From contig CAYJXJ010000260.1 in the NCBI GenBank assembly GCA_964374095.1, forward strand, positions 1-5,190: a stretch of DNA of 5,190 nucleotides. The letters run 5' to 3'. The position numbers were made by a program, and so were the translations under genes. Shown here in pieces: positions 1 through 5,190 of this stretch; the stretch's first letter is position 1, and every line of letters begins with the position of its first letter. The DNA comes from CAYJXJ01 sp964374095 (lineage in GTDB: Bacteria > Elusimicrobiota > Elusimicrobia > UBA1565 > UBA9628). The notes below the pieces were generated by a model that saw nothing but the letters and a program-made list of their open reading frames with translations, ran no database searches and had not been told where the DNA came from.

Positions 1-1235
1 AGGGATGGTAACGAGTCCAGCTTTTTGTTACTGCACACCCTGTGAACGCTTACAAGCTCCCGAAGGCTCTGCGCGGCCTTAAGGCGAACGGCGGCCGTGC
101 TCGCGGCCAGATTCTCCCCGGCGCGTCCGATGAGCTTCTCGGCCAAGTCCTGCCTCTGGCCCAGGTCCAGGGCGCCCAGCATTTCCGGCAGGCGCTTGCG
201 GATCTCGTCGTCCAGGAGATGGAGGCTGTCGCCCTCCACCAATCGCTCGGCGGCCTCCTCCGGGCGCGGAGGGGCCGGGGCGGCGCCGCCCGGCGAGAGC
301 CCGGGACCGCCCGTGGCGATTAGTTCCTGGAGCAGGGCGCCGAGGGCCTCCCGCCCGCTGGTCACGGTCAACAGCCGCGAGATGGCTTTCTTCATCTCCT
401 CGAGCGCGTCCCCGGCCTCAGGCGCGGCCGCGGCGACGCCCCGGTAGCTGTCGGCCAGAGACACCGCGATCTCGCGGATTAGATCCCCCGGGATGTGAAT
501 GTTGCCGGAGGAGTCCTGGGCCGCCGGGGCGTCGGCGGGCAGCCCGCCCTCCTGCGCCAACACCGCCAGGAGGCTCGGGTCGGACTTGACGAGCTGGCGC
601 GCCAGCTCCAGGCGCACCTTGTCGCGGAGGGCCGGGTCCTGGCCCTGGGTGAGATCCATCATGCGCTGGACTTCCTTCATGACATCGTCGAGGGCCCCGC
701 TGCGGCCCAGGCCTTCGCCCCCGCCCTGGACCACGATGTCCTTTTCGCTGACCGAAACGAAGACGCGTTCATTGAAGCTGATATGGGGGAAGCCCTCGGC
801 CGGGAGGGGGACCACCTCCGCGCCCGCGGCATCCGCGCCCGCCTTGTCGAGCCGTCTTTGGTGGAACCAATCCAGGAACCGGTAGGTTTCCTGCAGCGTC
901 AGTCCCGCCTTGAATGACAGGCTCTTGATGCCGGCGCGGCGGATCACGTATTGGAAATGCTCGGCCGCACCCGAGGCCGCGCCCGCCAGCGGCACGGGAA
1001 CCCCGTTGCCGAGAAGGGCCTCCGGCGTATCGCTGAATTCGACGGCCGGGCACTTGTCCAGAAACGCCGAGAGCGGCTCGAACATCGCGTTGCAGGCCTT
1101 GATGGCCTGTTGGCTGCCCGCCGGATACAGCGACAGATTGGCCAGCGCCACGCGGAACTGGGCGATCACCCCCCCCAGGGCCTGCCCTGAGTCGGCCGGG
1201 GCCGCGGGAGGACCCGCCGGTTGGGCCTCCTCCAT
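1..1235 (-). CDS. Large soluble protein with HEAT-like helical region, C-terminus beyond the window
   Basis: An open frame runs without a stop from the ATG at 1235 to the left edge (411 codons visible), so the C-terminus is missing. Residues 1-22 are Ala/Pro-rich. Residues 24-127 resemble the module that precedes HEAT or HD-GYP domains in myxobacterial-type proteins: an LYPAG motif (36-40), a short G-rich turn (LLGNGVP, 74-80), then RRAGIKSLSFKAGLT (99-113) and an amphipathic helix. A second element (HISFNERVFVSVSEKDIVV, 151-169) looks like two beta strands. A helical region follows (180-307), then a Pro/Gly/Ala linker (309-328). Residues 330-396 are helices with a HEAT-like AAVRLKAAQSLRELV pattern. 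No signal peptide or membrane segment is seen. It starts 19 bp after the membrane-protein gene and is probably co-transcribed with it; the only Shine-Dalgarno candidate, AGGA at 1251-1254, is rather far (15 nt) from the ATG. That the frame is coding is well supported by codon bias; the HEAT assignment is inference, and the function is unknown. A scaffold or regulatory role is likely for such folds. Confidence 0.68.
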   Translation of the reverse strand, partial: MEEAQPAGPPAAPADSGQALGGVIAQFRVALANLSLYPAGSQQAIKACNAMFEPLSAFLDKCPAVEFSDTPEALLGNGVPVPLAGAASGAAEHFQYVIRRAGIKSLSFKAGLTLQETYRFLDWFHQRRLDKAGADAAGAEVVPLPAEGFPHISFNERVFVSVSEKDIVVQGGGEGLGRSGALDDVMKEVQRMMDLTQGQDPALRDKVRLELARQLVKSDPSLLAVLAQEGGLPADAPAAQDSSGNIHIPGDLIREIAVSLADSYRGVAAAAPEAGDALEEMKKAISRLLTVTSGREALGALLQELIATGGPGLSPGGAAPAPPRPEEAAERLVEGDSLHLLDDEIRKRLPEMLGALDLGQRQDLAEKLIGRAGENLAASTAAVRLKAAQSLRELVSVHRVCSNKKLDSLPS

Positions 1236-1254
1236 GGCCGTTGGCGAAGGTCCT

Positions 1255-1947
1255 CTAGCGGTCCTTGCGGACCAGCTCCGCCAGCCACTGCCCGGCCAAA
1301 TCCTTGCCCGCGTGCCCGAAGGCGATGCCCGCCGCGATCGCAAACCCCAGCCCGACCGAGCCTATGATGATCTGCATGGACTGGGCCAGGACCCGCGTGT
1401 CGATGCCGAGGCGCTCCAGGGCCATGATCCCCGAGAAAATGATCAGGATGCCCGAGGTCGCCTGGGAAAGGACTCCGGCCCCCTTGATCTGGTTGGCCGC
1501 GGCCGCCCGGCCCACGATGCCGCCGGCGAAATGGCCCAGAAAGAGTCCGCCGCCGAGCACCAGGACCGCGGCGATGAGCTTGGGCATGAACAGGACGACC
1601 TGCTGGAGGAATTCCGAGACGATGGTCAACTGCAGAACGTTGGCCGCCGAGAGCAGGAAGGCCAGGAAGATCAGCCAGTAGATCAAAAACCCCACGACCG
1701 CGGTCATGGACCGGCCCAGGCCCAGCCTCATCAGGAAGTCGTTGATGCCGATCTTCTCGGAATAATCGTCGACCATGGTCAGGCTCATCATCCGCTCGAA
1801 GCCGGCGCAGAGCCAGCGCCCGAGGAACGAGCCGAGGAGCAGGATGCCCAAGGCCCCAAGAACCGACGGGACCTTCGCGGCGGCCTGAAAGAACAGCGTC
1901 TGCAGAGGGTCCACCACGGTTTGGACGACGGACGGCATGGTCTCCAC
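1255..1947 (-). CDS. Polytopic membrane protein, conserved TM-helix family related to mechanosensitive channels, without MscS cytoplasmic domain
   Basis: The 230-residue product is strongly hydrophobic, with about five membrane segments near residues 24-48, 78-104, 115-148, 158-178 and 188-212. Two Gly-rich segments, KVPSVLGALGILLLGSFLGR (25-44) and FMPKLIAAVLVLGGGLFLGH (120-139), match the 'conserved TM helix' repeat seen in mechanosensitive-channel relatives. Each is followed by a similar pair of helices, which suggests an internal duplication. The last helix, GLGFAIAAGIAFGHAGKDLA (199-218), resembles the Gly/Ala-rich pore-lining helix TM3 of MscS. The protein ends 12 residues later, so the MscS beta-domain and C-terminal cage are absent. 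The GTG at 1945-1947 is the preferred start because GGAGG lies 6 nt upstream; the ATG at 1936-1938 would be 15 nt away. It is first in a two-gene unit behind a candidate promoter. Ion conduction is not shown; it could be a small-conductance channel or a membrane scaffold. Confidence 0.78.
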   Translation of the reverse strand: METMPSVVQTVVDPLQTLFFQAAAKVPSVLGALGILLLGSFLGRWLCAGFERMMSLTMVDDYSEKIGINDFLMRLGLGRSMTAVVGFLIYWLIFLAFLLSAANVLQLTIVSEFLQQVVLFMPKLIAAVLVLGGGLFLGHFAGGIVGRAAAANQIKGAGVLSQATSGILIIFSGIMALERLGIDTRVLAQSMQIIIGSVGLGFAIAAGIAFGHAGKDLAGQWLAELVRKDR

Positions 1948-1950
1948 GGT

Positions 1951-1959
1951 CCACCTCCC
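1951..1959 (-). promoter_or_regulatory. Strong ribosome binding site choosing the GTG start of the membrane protein
   Basis: On the minus strand GGGAGGTGG precedes the GTG at 1947. The GGAGG core (1954-1958) is 6 nt from this GTG, which is close to ideal, and 15 nt from the next in-frame ATG (1936-1938). This is the clearest Shine-Dalgarno sequence in the window and supports a GTG start. Confidence 0.7.
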
Positions 1960-2000
1960 GGCGGCGGGGGTCGCGCCCCGACGCGGCGTCTCGGCACGGA

Positions 2001-2029
2001 AGCTTAACCCGGGAACCGGGGAAAGTCAA
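2001..2029 (-). promoter_or_regulatory. Candidate sigma-70-type promoter for the membrane-protein/HEAT-like unit
   Basis: On the minus strand TTGACT (2024-2029, five of six consensus positions) is followed after exactly 17 nt by TAAGCT (2001-2006, three of six). Transcription would begin near 1994 and leave a leader of about 47 nt before the GTG at 1947. The spacer carries a small dyad, CCCGG (2008-2012) and CCGGG (2016-2020), which might be an operator or simply G+C-rich chance. The weak -10 keeps this a prediction, but position, orientation and spacing all fit. Confidence 0.5.
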
Positions 2030-2146
2030 GGTCCGCAAGACTCGACCTCGCCCATTTTTCCAAAGGGGCATTAAGAGGGGTGGCGGGGCGTAGGGCCGAT
2101 GCTTGGCGGGCGGCGAATCTCTCATCCCGAAGCGGCGCGGCCGGCC

Positions 2147-2189
2147 GCAAGGACGGCACCTCCACCGGTGGAGGTAGCCGTCCGTTTGC
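2147..2189. repeat. Near-perfect inverted repeat able to form a long hairpin
   Basis: The left arm GGACGGCACCTCCACC (2151-2166) pairs with the right arm GGTGGAGGTAGCCGTCC (2167-2183), giving 16 base pairs with one bulged A at 2176. The central 18 nt (2158-2175) are a perfect palindrome. Flanking GCAA (2147-2150) and TTGC (2186-2189) can extend the stem across a GT bulge. A separate perfect 12-nt palindrome, GCGGCCGGCCGC, abuts it at 2137-2148. The hairpin sits between the end of the pur operon and the promoter of the left unit. Neither strand shows a T-tract after the stem, so it is not a classic intrinsic terminator. It could still stop or stabilise the purK transcript end, bind a dimeric protein, or be a dispersed palindromic element. 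Confidence 0.7.
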
Positions 2190-2242
2190 CGTTCATCCCA
2201 CCACGAGGTGCGGCGCCTACTCCCAAGGCCTACCGCGAAGGC

Positions 2243-2450
2243 TCATTCGCAAAACTGGGTGAAGTCGAGCCGCAAGAGGCTTGGGGCCGAAGACCGAATT
2301 GGCGGCCTCTTCCTCCACGATGCGGCGGTTGACTTCCTCCATGGCCGCGAGGCTTTGGTTCGCCATGCGGAGGGTTTAATGCAGGGCGCAAACCTCGTGG
2401 CGATGGCGCGGATCGCCCTGGAGAGAGGAGGCGCCGGCAGCGCCGGTCAT
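2243..2450 (-). pseudogene. Possible decayed small reading frame downstream of purK
   Basis: This stretch has coding-like third-position G/C bias but no single intact frame. In the same phase as purK, an ATG at 2448-2450 gives 24 codons to a TAA at 2376-2378. The same phase then resumes at an ATG at 2364-2366 with LAAMEEVNRRIVEEEAANS, a charged helical segment of normal composition. After about position 2280 codon bias collapses in that phase (which continues to a TAG at 2217-2219, 49 codons in all) and is good in the neighbouring phase, which reads LLRLDFTQFCE and ends at a TGA (2243-2245). Upstream of the TAA, that neighbouring phase also reads plausibly (AIRAIATRFA). One missing A near 2376 and one extra A near 2282 would join these pieces. 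No ribosome binding site is seen before either ATG. It may be a relic, a region with assembly errors, or chance; no family is recognised. Confidence 0.28.
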
Positions 2451-2474
2451 GCCGCCGAGTGCTCCCAGGGGACC

Positions 2475-3623
2475 CTAGGCGGCAGCGGCGGGCGGTCCGG
2501 AGGCGAGCATGGCGAGAAGTTCCTCCGCCTGCCCCAGCAGCTTCTGCGTGTCCTCTCCCAACAAAAGGACGTGGCCCATCTTGCGCCCCGGAAGGGCCTT
2601 GGCCTTGCCGTAGAGATGCAGGCGGGCGTTGGGGAGCTTGAGGGCCTCCTGCCAGCGGGGCTCCCCGCTCCGCCACAGATCGCCGAGCAGATTGACCATG
2701 ACCGAGGGGGAGAGCGGGGCGGGGTCGGCCAGGGGCAGGCCGCAGATCGCGCGCAGGTGCTGCTCGAATTGGGACGCGGCGCAGGCCCCGAGAGTGTAGT
2801 GGCCGCTGTTGTGCACCCGCGGCGCGATCTCATTGACGAGGAGCCCGCCGCGCGCGACGAACATCTCGACGGCCATCACGCCGCAGTAGTCCAAGGCCGC
2901 GGCGATCGTCCGCGCGAGTTCCCGGGCCTTGGCCGCGAGGCGTGCGGGAATCAGCGCGGGAGCCCGGGTCGTGTGCAGGATGCGGTCGCGGTGGACGTTC
3001 TCGGCCACCGGAAAAAAGGAGGTCTCGCCGCCGGCTCCCCGCGCGAGGATGACGGAGATCTCGCCCGTGAGCGCGGCCTCTGATTCCATGACGCAAGGCT
3101 CCCGGCCGAGGGCTTGCCAGGCGGCGGCGGCCTCCAGCGGGTCCTTGAGATGGACCTGGCCCTTGCCGTCGTAGCCCTGCGTCCGCCGCTTCAAATAGCA
3201 GGGGAAGCGCAGCCGTTTGACCGCCGCGTCGAGGCTTTCCGGGTCGGTCACCGGCGCGAAAGGCGTCTGGGGCAGTCCCTGGCGCTCGAGAAACTGTTTT
3301 TGGACGAGACGGTCCTGGACGACGCGCAGCACATCCGCCGATGGGCGCAGCTTTCCCGGATCGAGGCGCGCGAGGACATCCGCGGGCACGAGCTCCCATT
3401 CCAGGGTCACGACGTCGCTGGCCAGGGCCAAGGAAACGGCGGCCTCCGCGTCGGTCAGCCGCGCGCGGATGTGCTGATCGGCCACGGGTCCGGCCGGCGC
3501 GTCGGGGGCGGGGTCCATGACCACGGTTCGGTATCCCATGCGCCGGGCTTCGACGATGAGCATGCGGCCCAACTGGCCGCCGCCGAGGACTCCGATGGCG
3601 GACCCCGGCAGGACCGGAGTCAT
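2475..3623 (-). CDS. purK: N5-carboxyaminoimidazole ribonucleotide synthase (PurK)
   Basis: PurK is a cytoplasmic ATP-grasp enzyme of de novo purine synthesis that makes N5-CAIR from AIR, bicarbonate and ATP. The 382-residue product has the family length. Visible marks in order are the nucleotide-binding-like loop GVLGGGQLGRM (11-21), QDRLVQKQFL (103-112), the ATP-grasp Gly-rich loop GYDGKGQ (150-156), FPVAENVH (204-211), the metal/ATP site NEIAPRVHNSGH (264-275), SQFEQHLRAI (284-293) and PGRKMGHV (345-352). The usual acidic motif near residue 75 reads TLEWELVP rather than the common form with EN before V/I, a local variation in an otherwise standard protein. The C-terminus ends in a short Pro/Ala tail. 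Its ATG overlaps the purE stop in ATGA (3620-3623) with only a weak purine stretch upstream, so translation is probably coupled to purE. The stop is TAG at 2475-2477. Confidence 0.97.
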   Translation of the reverse strand: MTPVLPGSAIGVLGGGQLGRMLIVEARRMGYRTVVMDPAPDAPAGPVADQHIRARLTDAEAAVSLALASDVVTLEWELVPADVLARLDPGKLRPSADVLRVVQDRLVQKQFLERQGLPQTPFAPVTDPESLDAAVKRLRFPCYLKRRTQGYDGKGQVHLKDPLEAAAAWQALGREPCVMESEAALTGEISVILARGAGGETSFFPVAENVHRDRILHTTRAPALIPARLAAKARELARTIAAALDYCGVMAVEMFVARGGLLVNEIAPRVHNSGHYTLGACAASQFEQHLRAICGLPLADPAPLSPSVMVNLLGDLWRSGEPRWQEALKLPNARLHLYGKAKALPGRKMGHVLLLGEDTQKLLGQAEELLAMLASGPPAAAA

Positions 3624-4102
3624 AGCCGCTCTTGGAGCACCCGGCGGGTCTGGGTTCGGCGGAACTTCAGGACGCGGGAGCGCAGCGCGGGGTCCTCGAG
3701 CGCGAGTATCTGGGCGGCGAGAAGCCCGGCGTTGGCGGCGCCGGATTCCCCCACGGCGAGCGCCCCCACCGCCACGCCGCGCGGCATCTGGGCGATGGAC
3801 AGCAGGGAGTCGAGCCCCTTGAGGTGTCGCGAGCGGACCGGCACGCCCAGGACCGGGAGTTCGGTCTTGGAGGCGGCCATGCCGGGCAGATGGGCGGCCC
3901 CGCCGGCTCCGGCGATGATGACCTTGATCCCGCGACCCGCGGCCGCGGCGGCGTATTGGAATAGGAGGTCCGGAGTCCGGTGCGCCGAGACCACCCGCTT
4001 CTCGTAAGGAACTCCGAGTTCCTCGAGCATGTCCACGGCGTGGCGCAGGGTCTGCCAGTCCGAGCGGCTGCCCATGATCACCCCGACGCGGGGGGAGGTC
4101 AC
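3620..4102 (-). CDS. purE: N5-carboxyaminoimidazole ribonucleotide mutase (PurE, class I)
   Basis: PurE moves the carboxylate of N5-CAIR to give CAIR, the step after PurK. The 160-residue product matches the usual class I length and carries GSRSD (11-15), SAHRTP with the catalytic-type histidine (39-44), AGAGGAAHLPGM (64-75), GVPV (86-89) and LDSLLSIAQMP (97-107). An adjacent purK supports the mutase (class I) rather than the AIR carboxylase (class II) reaction. The frame stays open far upstream inside purD, but homology begins at TSPRVGVIMGSRSD, which places the start at the GTG at 4100-4102. This GTG overlaps the purD stop in GTGA (4099-4102). No good Shine-Dalgarno lies before it, so it probably depends on ribosomes finishing purD. 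A basic tail (RRTQTRRVLQERL) ends the protein. Family members form octamers; that is knowledge of the family, not something seen here. Confidence 0.97.
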   Translation of the reverse strand: MTSPRVGVIMGSRSDWQTLRHAVDMLEELGVPYEKRVVSAHRTPDLLFQYAAAAAGRGIKVIIAGAGGAAHLPGMAASKTELPVLGVPVRSRHLKGLDSLLSIAQMPRGVAVGALAVGESGAANAGLLAAQILALEDPALRSRVLKFRRTQTRRVLQERL

Positions 4103-5190
4103 TGTTTGCCGACCGCCGCCGTCGCCGCCGGAGCCGCGATGTCCTTGCGGTACTGCATGCCCTCGAAGCGGATGCGGTCCGCGGCGGCGTAGGCGCGCTG
4201 GCGCGCCCCCGGCAGGTCGCCGCCCAGGGCCGAAACGCCCAGGGCGCGGCCGCCCTTGGTGACCCAGCCGGAGCCGGCCTTGGCCGTCCCGCCGTGAAAG
4301 ACCATCAATTCCTGATTGGCGGGCGGCAAACCCGAGATCGTCCGGTCGGCTACCGGGCGATCCGGGTAGCCCTCCGAGGCGAGAATGACGCAGACGCTGG
4401 CGCCCGGATGGGCGCGCACGCCGAGGTTGCCGATCCGGCCGCGGGCGCACGACCAGGCCAATTCCAGCAGGTCGGAGTCGAGAAGCGGCAGCACCGCCTG
4501 GGTCTCGGGGTCGCCGAAACGGCAATTGAACTCCAGAACCTTCGGCCCTTCGGAAGTGAGCATGAGGCCGGCGTAGAGGACGCCGCGATAATCGAGCTTG
4601 TCGGCCCGGAGCCCCGCGAGAGCCCGGTCAAAGATCGCCTCCCGGATGAGTCGCTCCAATTCCGGGGCGAGGGGAACGGGCGCGAAGGCGCCCATGCCTC
4701 CCGTGTTGGGCCCGCGGTCGCCGTCGAGGAGCCGTTTATGGTCGCGGGCCGTCGGCAGGAGGCGGTAGGACTTGCCGTCCAGCAGGCCCATCACCGAGAG
4801 TTCGGGGCCCTGCAGGCAGCGCTCGACGACAACGGTGCGTCCAGCTTCCCCCAGAGCGCCCCGCTCCATGTATTCGGTCACCGTGCCCAGGGCCGCGTTG
4901 GTGTCGGCGCAGACCCGCACCCCCTTGCCCCCGGCCAGGCCGTCGGCCTTGATCACGACCGGGGGCCGCATGGCCTCGACGGCCGAGCGGGCCTTCCACG
5001 CCTCGGCGAAGACCTCGTAGGGGGCCGTGGGGATGCGGTGGCGGCGCATGAAGTCCTTGGCGAAGGACTTGGACGACTCCAGTTGGGCCGCGTCCTTGCC
5101 GGGGCCGAAAAAGGCGATCTTGGCCTTGCGGACCGCGTCACCCACGCCGGCGGCGAGGGGAGGCTCCGAGCCTGAGATCACCAGGTTGAC
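4099..5190 (-). CDS. purD: Phosphoribosylamine-glycine ligase (PurD, GAR synthetase), N-terminus beyond the window
   Basis: PurD joins glycine to 5-phosphoribosylamine with ATP to form GAR, the second step of purine synthesis. The frame is open to the right edge and shows 363 residues; known PurD proteins have about 420-430, so roughly 60 N-terminal residues lie outside. An in-frame GTG at 5179-5181 is not the start, because PurD homology continues past it (VNLVISGSEPPLAAGV). Visible landmarks, numbered from the edge, are AAQLESSKSFAKDFM (34-48), the ATP-grasp loop IKADGLAGGKGV (80-91), PTARDHKRLLDGD (146-158), GPNTGGMGAFAPVP (160-173), the metal-binding region LEFNCRFGDPETQ (219-231) and the C-terminal GGRALGVSALG and RIRFEGMQYRKDI. 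An Ala-rich tail ends at TGA (4099-4101), overlapping the purE GTG. It is the first visible gene of the purD-purE-purK operon; the promoter and any purine-responsive control would lie to the right of the window. Confidence 0.97.
   Translation of the reverse strand, partial: VNLVISGSEPPLAAGVGDAVRKAKIAFFGPGKDAAQLESSKSFAKDFMRRHRIPTAPYEVFAEAWKARSAVEAMRPPVVIKADGLAGGKGVRVCADTNAALGTVTEYMERGALGEAGRTVVVERCLQGPELSVMGLLDGKSYRLLPTARDHKRLLDGDRGPNTGGMGAFAPVPLAPELERLIREAIFDRALAGLRADKLDYRGVLYAGLMLTSEGPKVLEFNCRFGDPETQAVLPLLDSDLLELAWSCARGRIGNLGVRAHPGASVCVILASEGYPDRPVADRTISGLPPANQELMVFHGGTAKAGSGWVTKGGRALGVSALGGDLPGARQRAYAAADRIRFEGMQYRKDIAAPAATAAVGKQ

Larger units (their letters stand above)
1948..2474. other. 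Intergenic region between the pur operon and the membrane-protein unit
   Basis: These 527 bp separate two minus-strand units. From right to left they hold the possible decayed frame (2243-2450), a weak GGCGC/GCGCC stem (2430-2434 with 2440-2444), the long inverted repeat (2147-2189), the promoter-like pair (2001-2029) and the ribosome binding site (1951-1959). No tRNA, riboswitch-like fold or canonical intrinsic terminator with a T-tract was recognised. Codon-position bias is weak between 1948 and 2240, so that part is probably non-coding. Confidence 0.6.

Noticed and set aside
910..2007. 365-codon open frame on the plus strand
   Set aside because: It lies antisense to two minus-strand genes that have membrane segments or family-like motifs and good starts. 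Its translation is low-complexity, rich in R, G, D, Q and H with no recognisable domain, as expected for a shadow frame in G+C-rich DNA.
2045..2072. GCCC ... GGGC dyad around an A/T run as a terminator or regulatory stem
   Set aside because: The pairing is four base pairs over a 12-nt loop, too weak to support, and no gene ends nearby.
1166..2125. 319-codon open frame on the minus strand
   Set aside because: It overlaps the membrane-protein gene in another phase and gives an Arg/Gly/Pro-rich product without motifs. The membrane-protein phase has the ribosome binding site and coherent hydrophobic segments.
2430..2444. GGCGC/GCGCC stem as a terminator for the pur operon
   Set aside because: The stem is only 5 bp and is followed on the minus strand by a C/T mix rather than a T-run; such stems are common by chance at this G+C content.
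2208..3083. 291-codon open frame on the plus strand covering the intergenic region and the end of purK
   Set aside because: It is exactly codon-aligned antisense to purK, so the absence of stops follows from purK codon use. The part outside purK shows no start signal or recognisable domain.
3114..4007. 297-codon open frame on the plus strand
   Set aside because: It is antisense to purK and purE, both of which carry family motifs throughout; the product looks like shadow translation.
4103..4525. N-terminal extension of purE inside purD
   Set aside because: The purE phase remains open upstream, but those 141 residues are Arg/Gly/Pro-rich and antagonistic to the clear PurD reading. PurE homology begins at the GTG at 4100-4102.
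4294..5175. 293-codon open frame on the plus strand
   Set aside because: It is antisense to purD, whose ATP-grasp motifs are unmistakable, and its translation has no domain signal.

Overview
This is a G+C-rich bacterial window in which every convincing gene lies on the minus strand, so transcription runs right to left. The composition, the strong G/C preference at third codon positions and the complete PurE/PurK pair fit a free-living bacterium that makes its own purines. The sequence does not fix the phylum. The style of the unknown genes recalls uncultured high-G+C lineages such as Elusimicrobiota or delta-proteobacteria-like groups, but that is only an impression.

The right half (2475-5190) is a compact purine biosynthesis operon, purD-purE-purK. 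purD enters from beyond the right edge, so its N-terminus is missing. It overlaps purE by 4 bp (GTGA), and purE overlaps purK by 4 bp (ATGA). PurD makes GAR from phosphoribosylamine and glycine. PurK and PurE then act together later in the pathway: PurK makes N5-CAIR from AIR, bicarbonate and ATP, and PurE isomerises it to CAIR.

The middle (1948-2474, about 527 bp) has no clear intact gene. It holds a possible decayed small reading frame just downstream of purK, a near-perfect 16-bp inverted repeat, and a promoter-like sequence with a strong ribosome binding site facing the left-hand genes.

The left half (1-1947) is a second transcription unit of two unfamiliar genes 19 bp apart. The first is a 230-residue membrane protein built like the transmembrane part of mechanosensitive-channel relatives (conserved TM-helix type), but with no cytoplasmic MscS domain. 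The second is a large soluble protein cut by the left edge, with an N-terminal module like those found in front of HD-GYP or HEAT-repeat proteins and HEAT-like helices toward the visible end. This pair is the least understood part of the window: it may be a membrane pore or scaffold with a separately encoded cytoplasmic partner.
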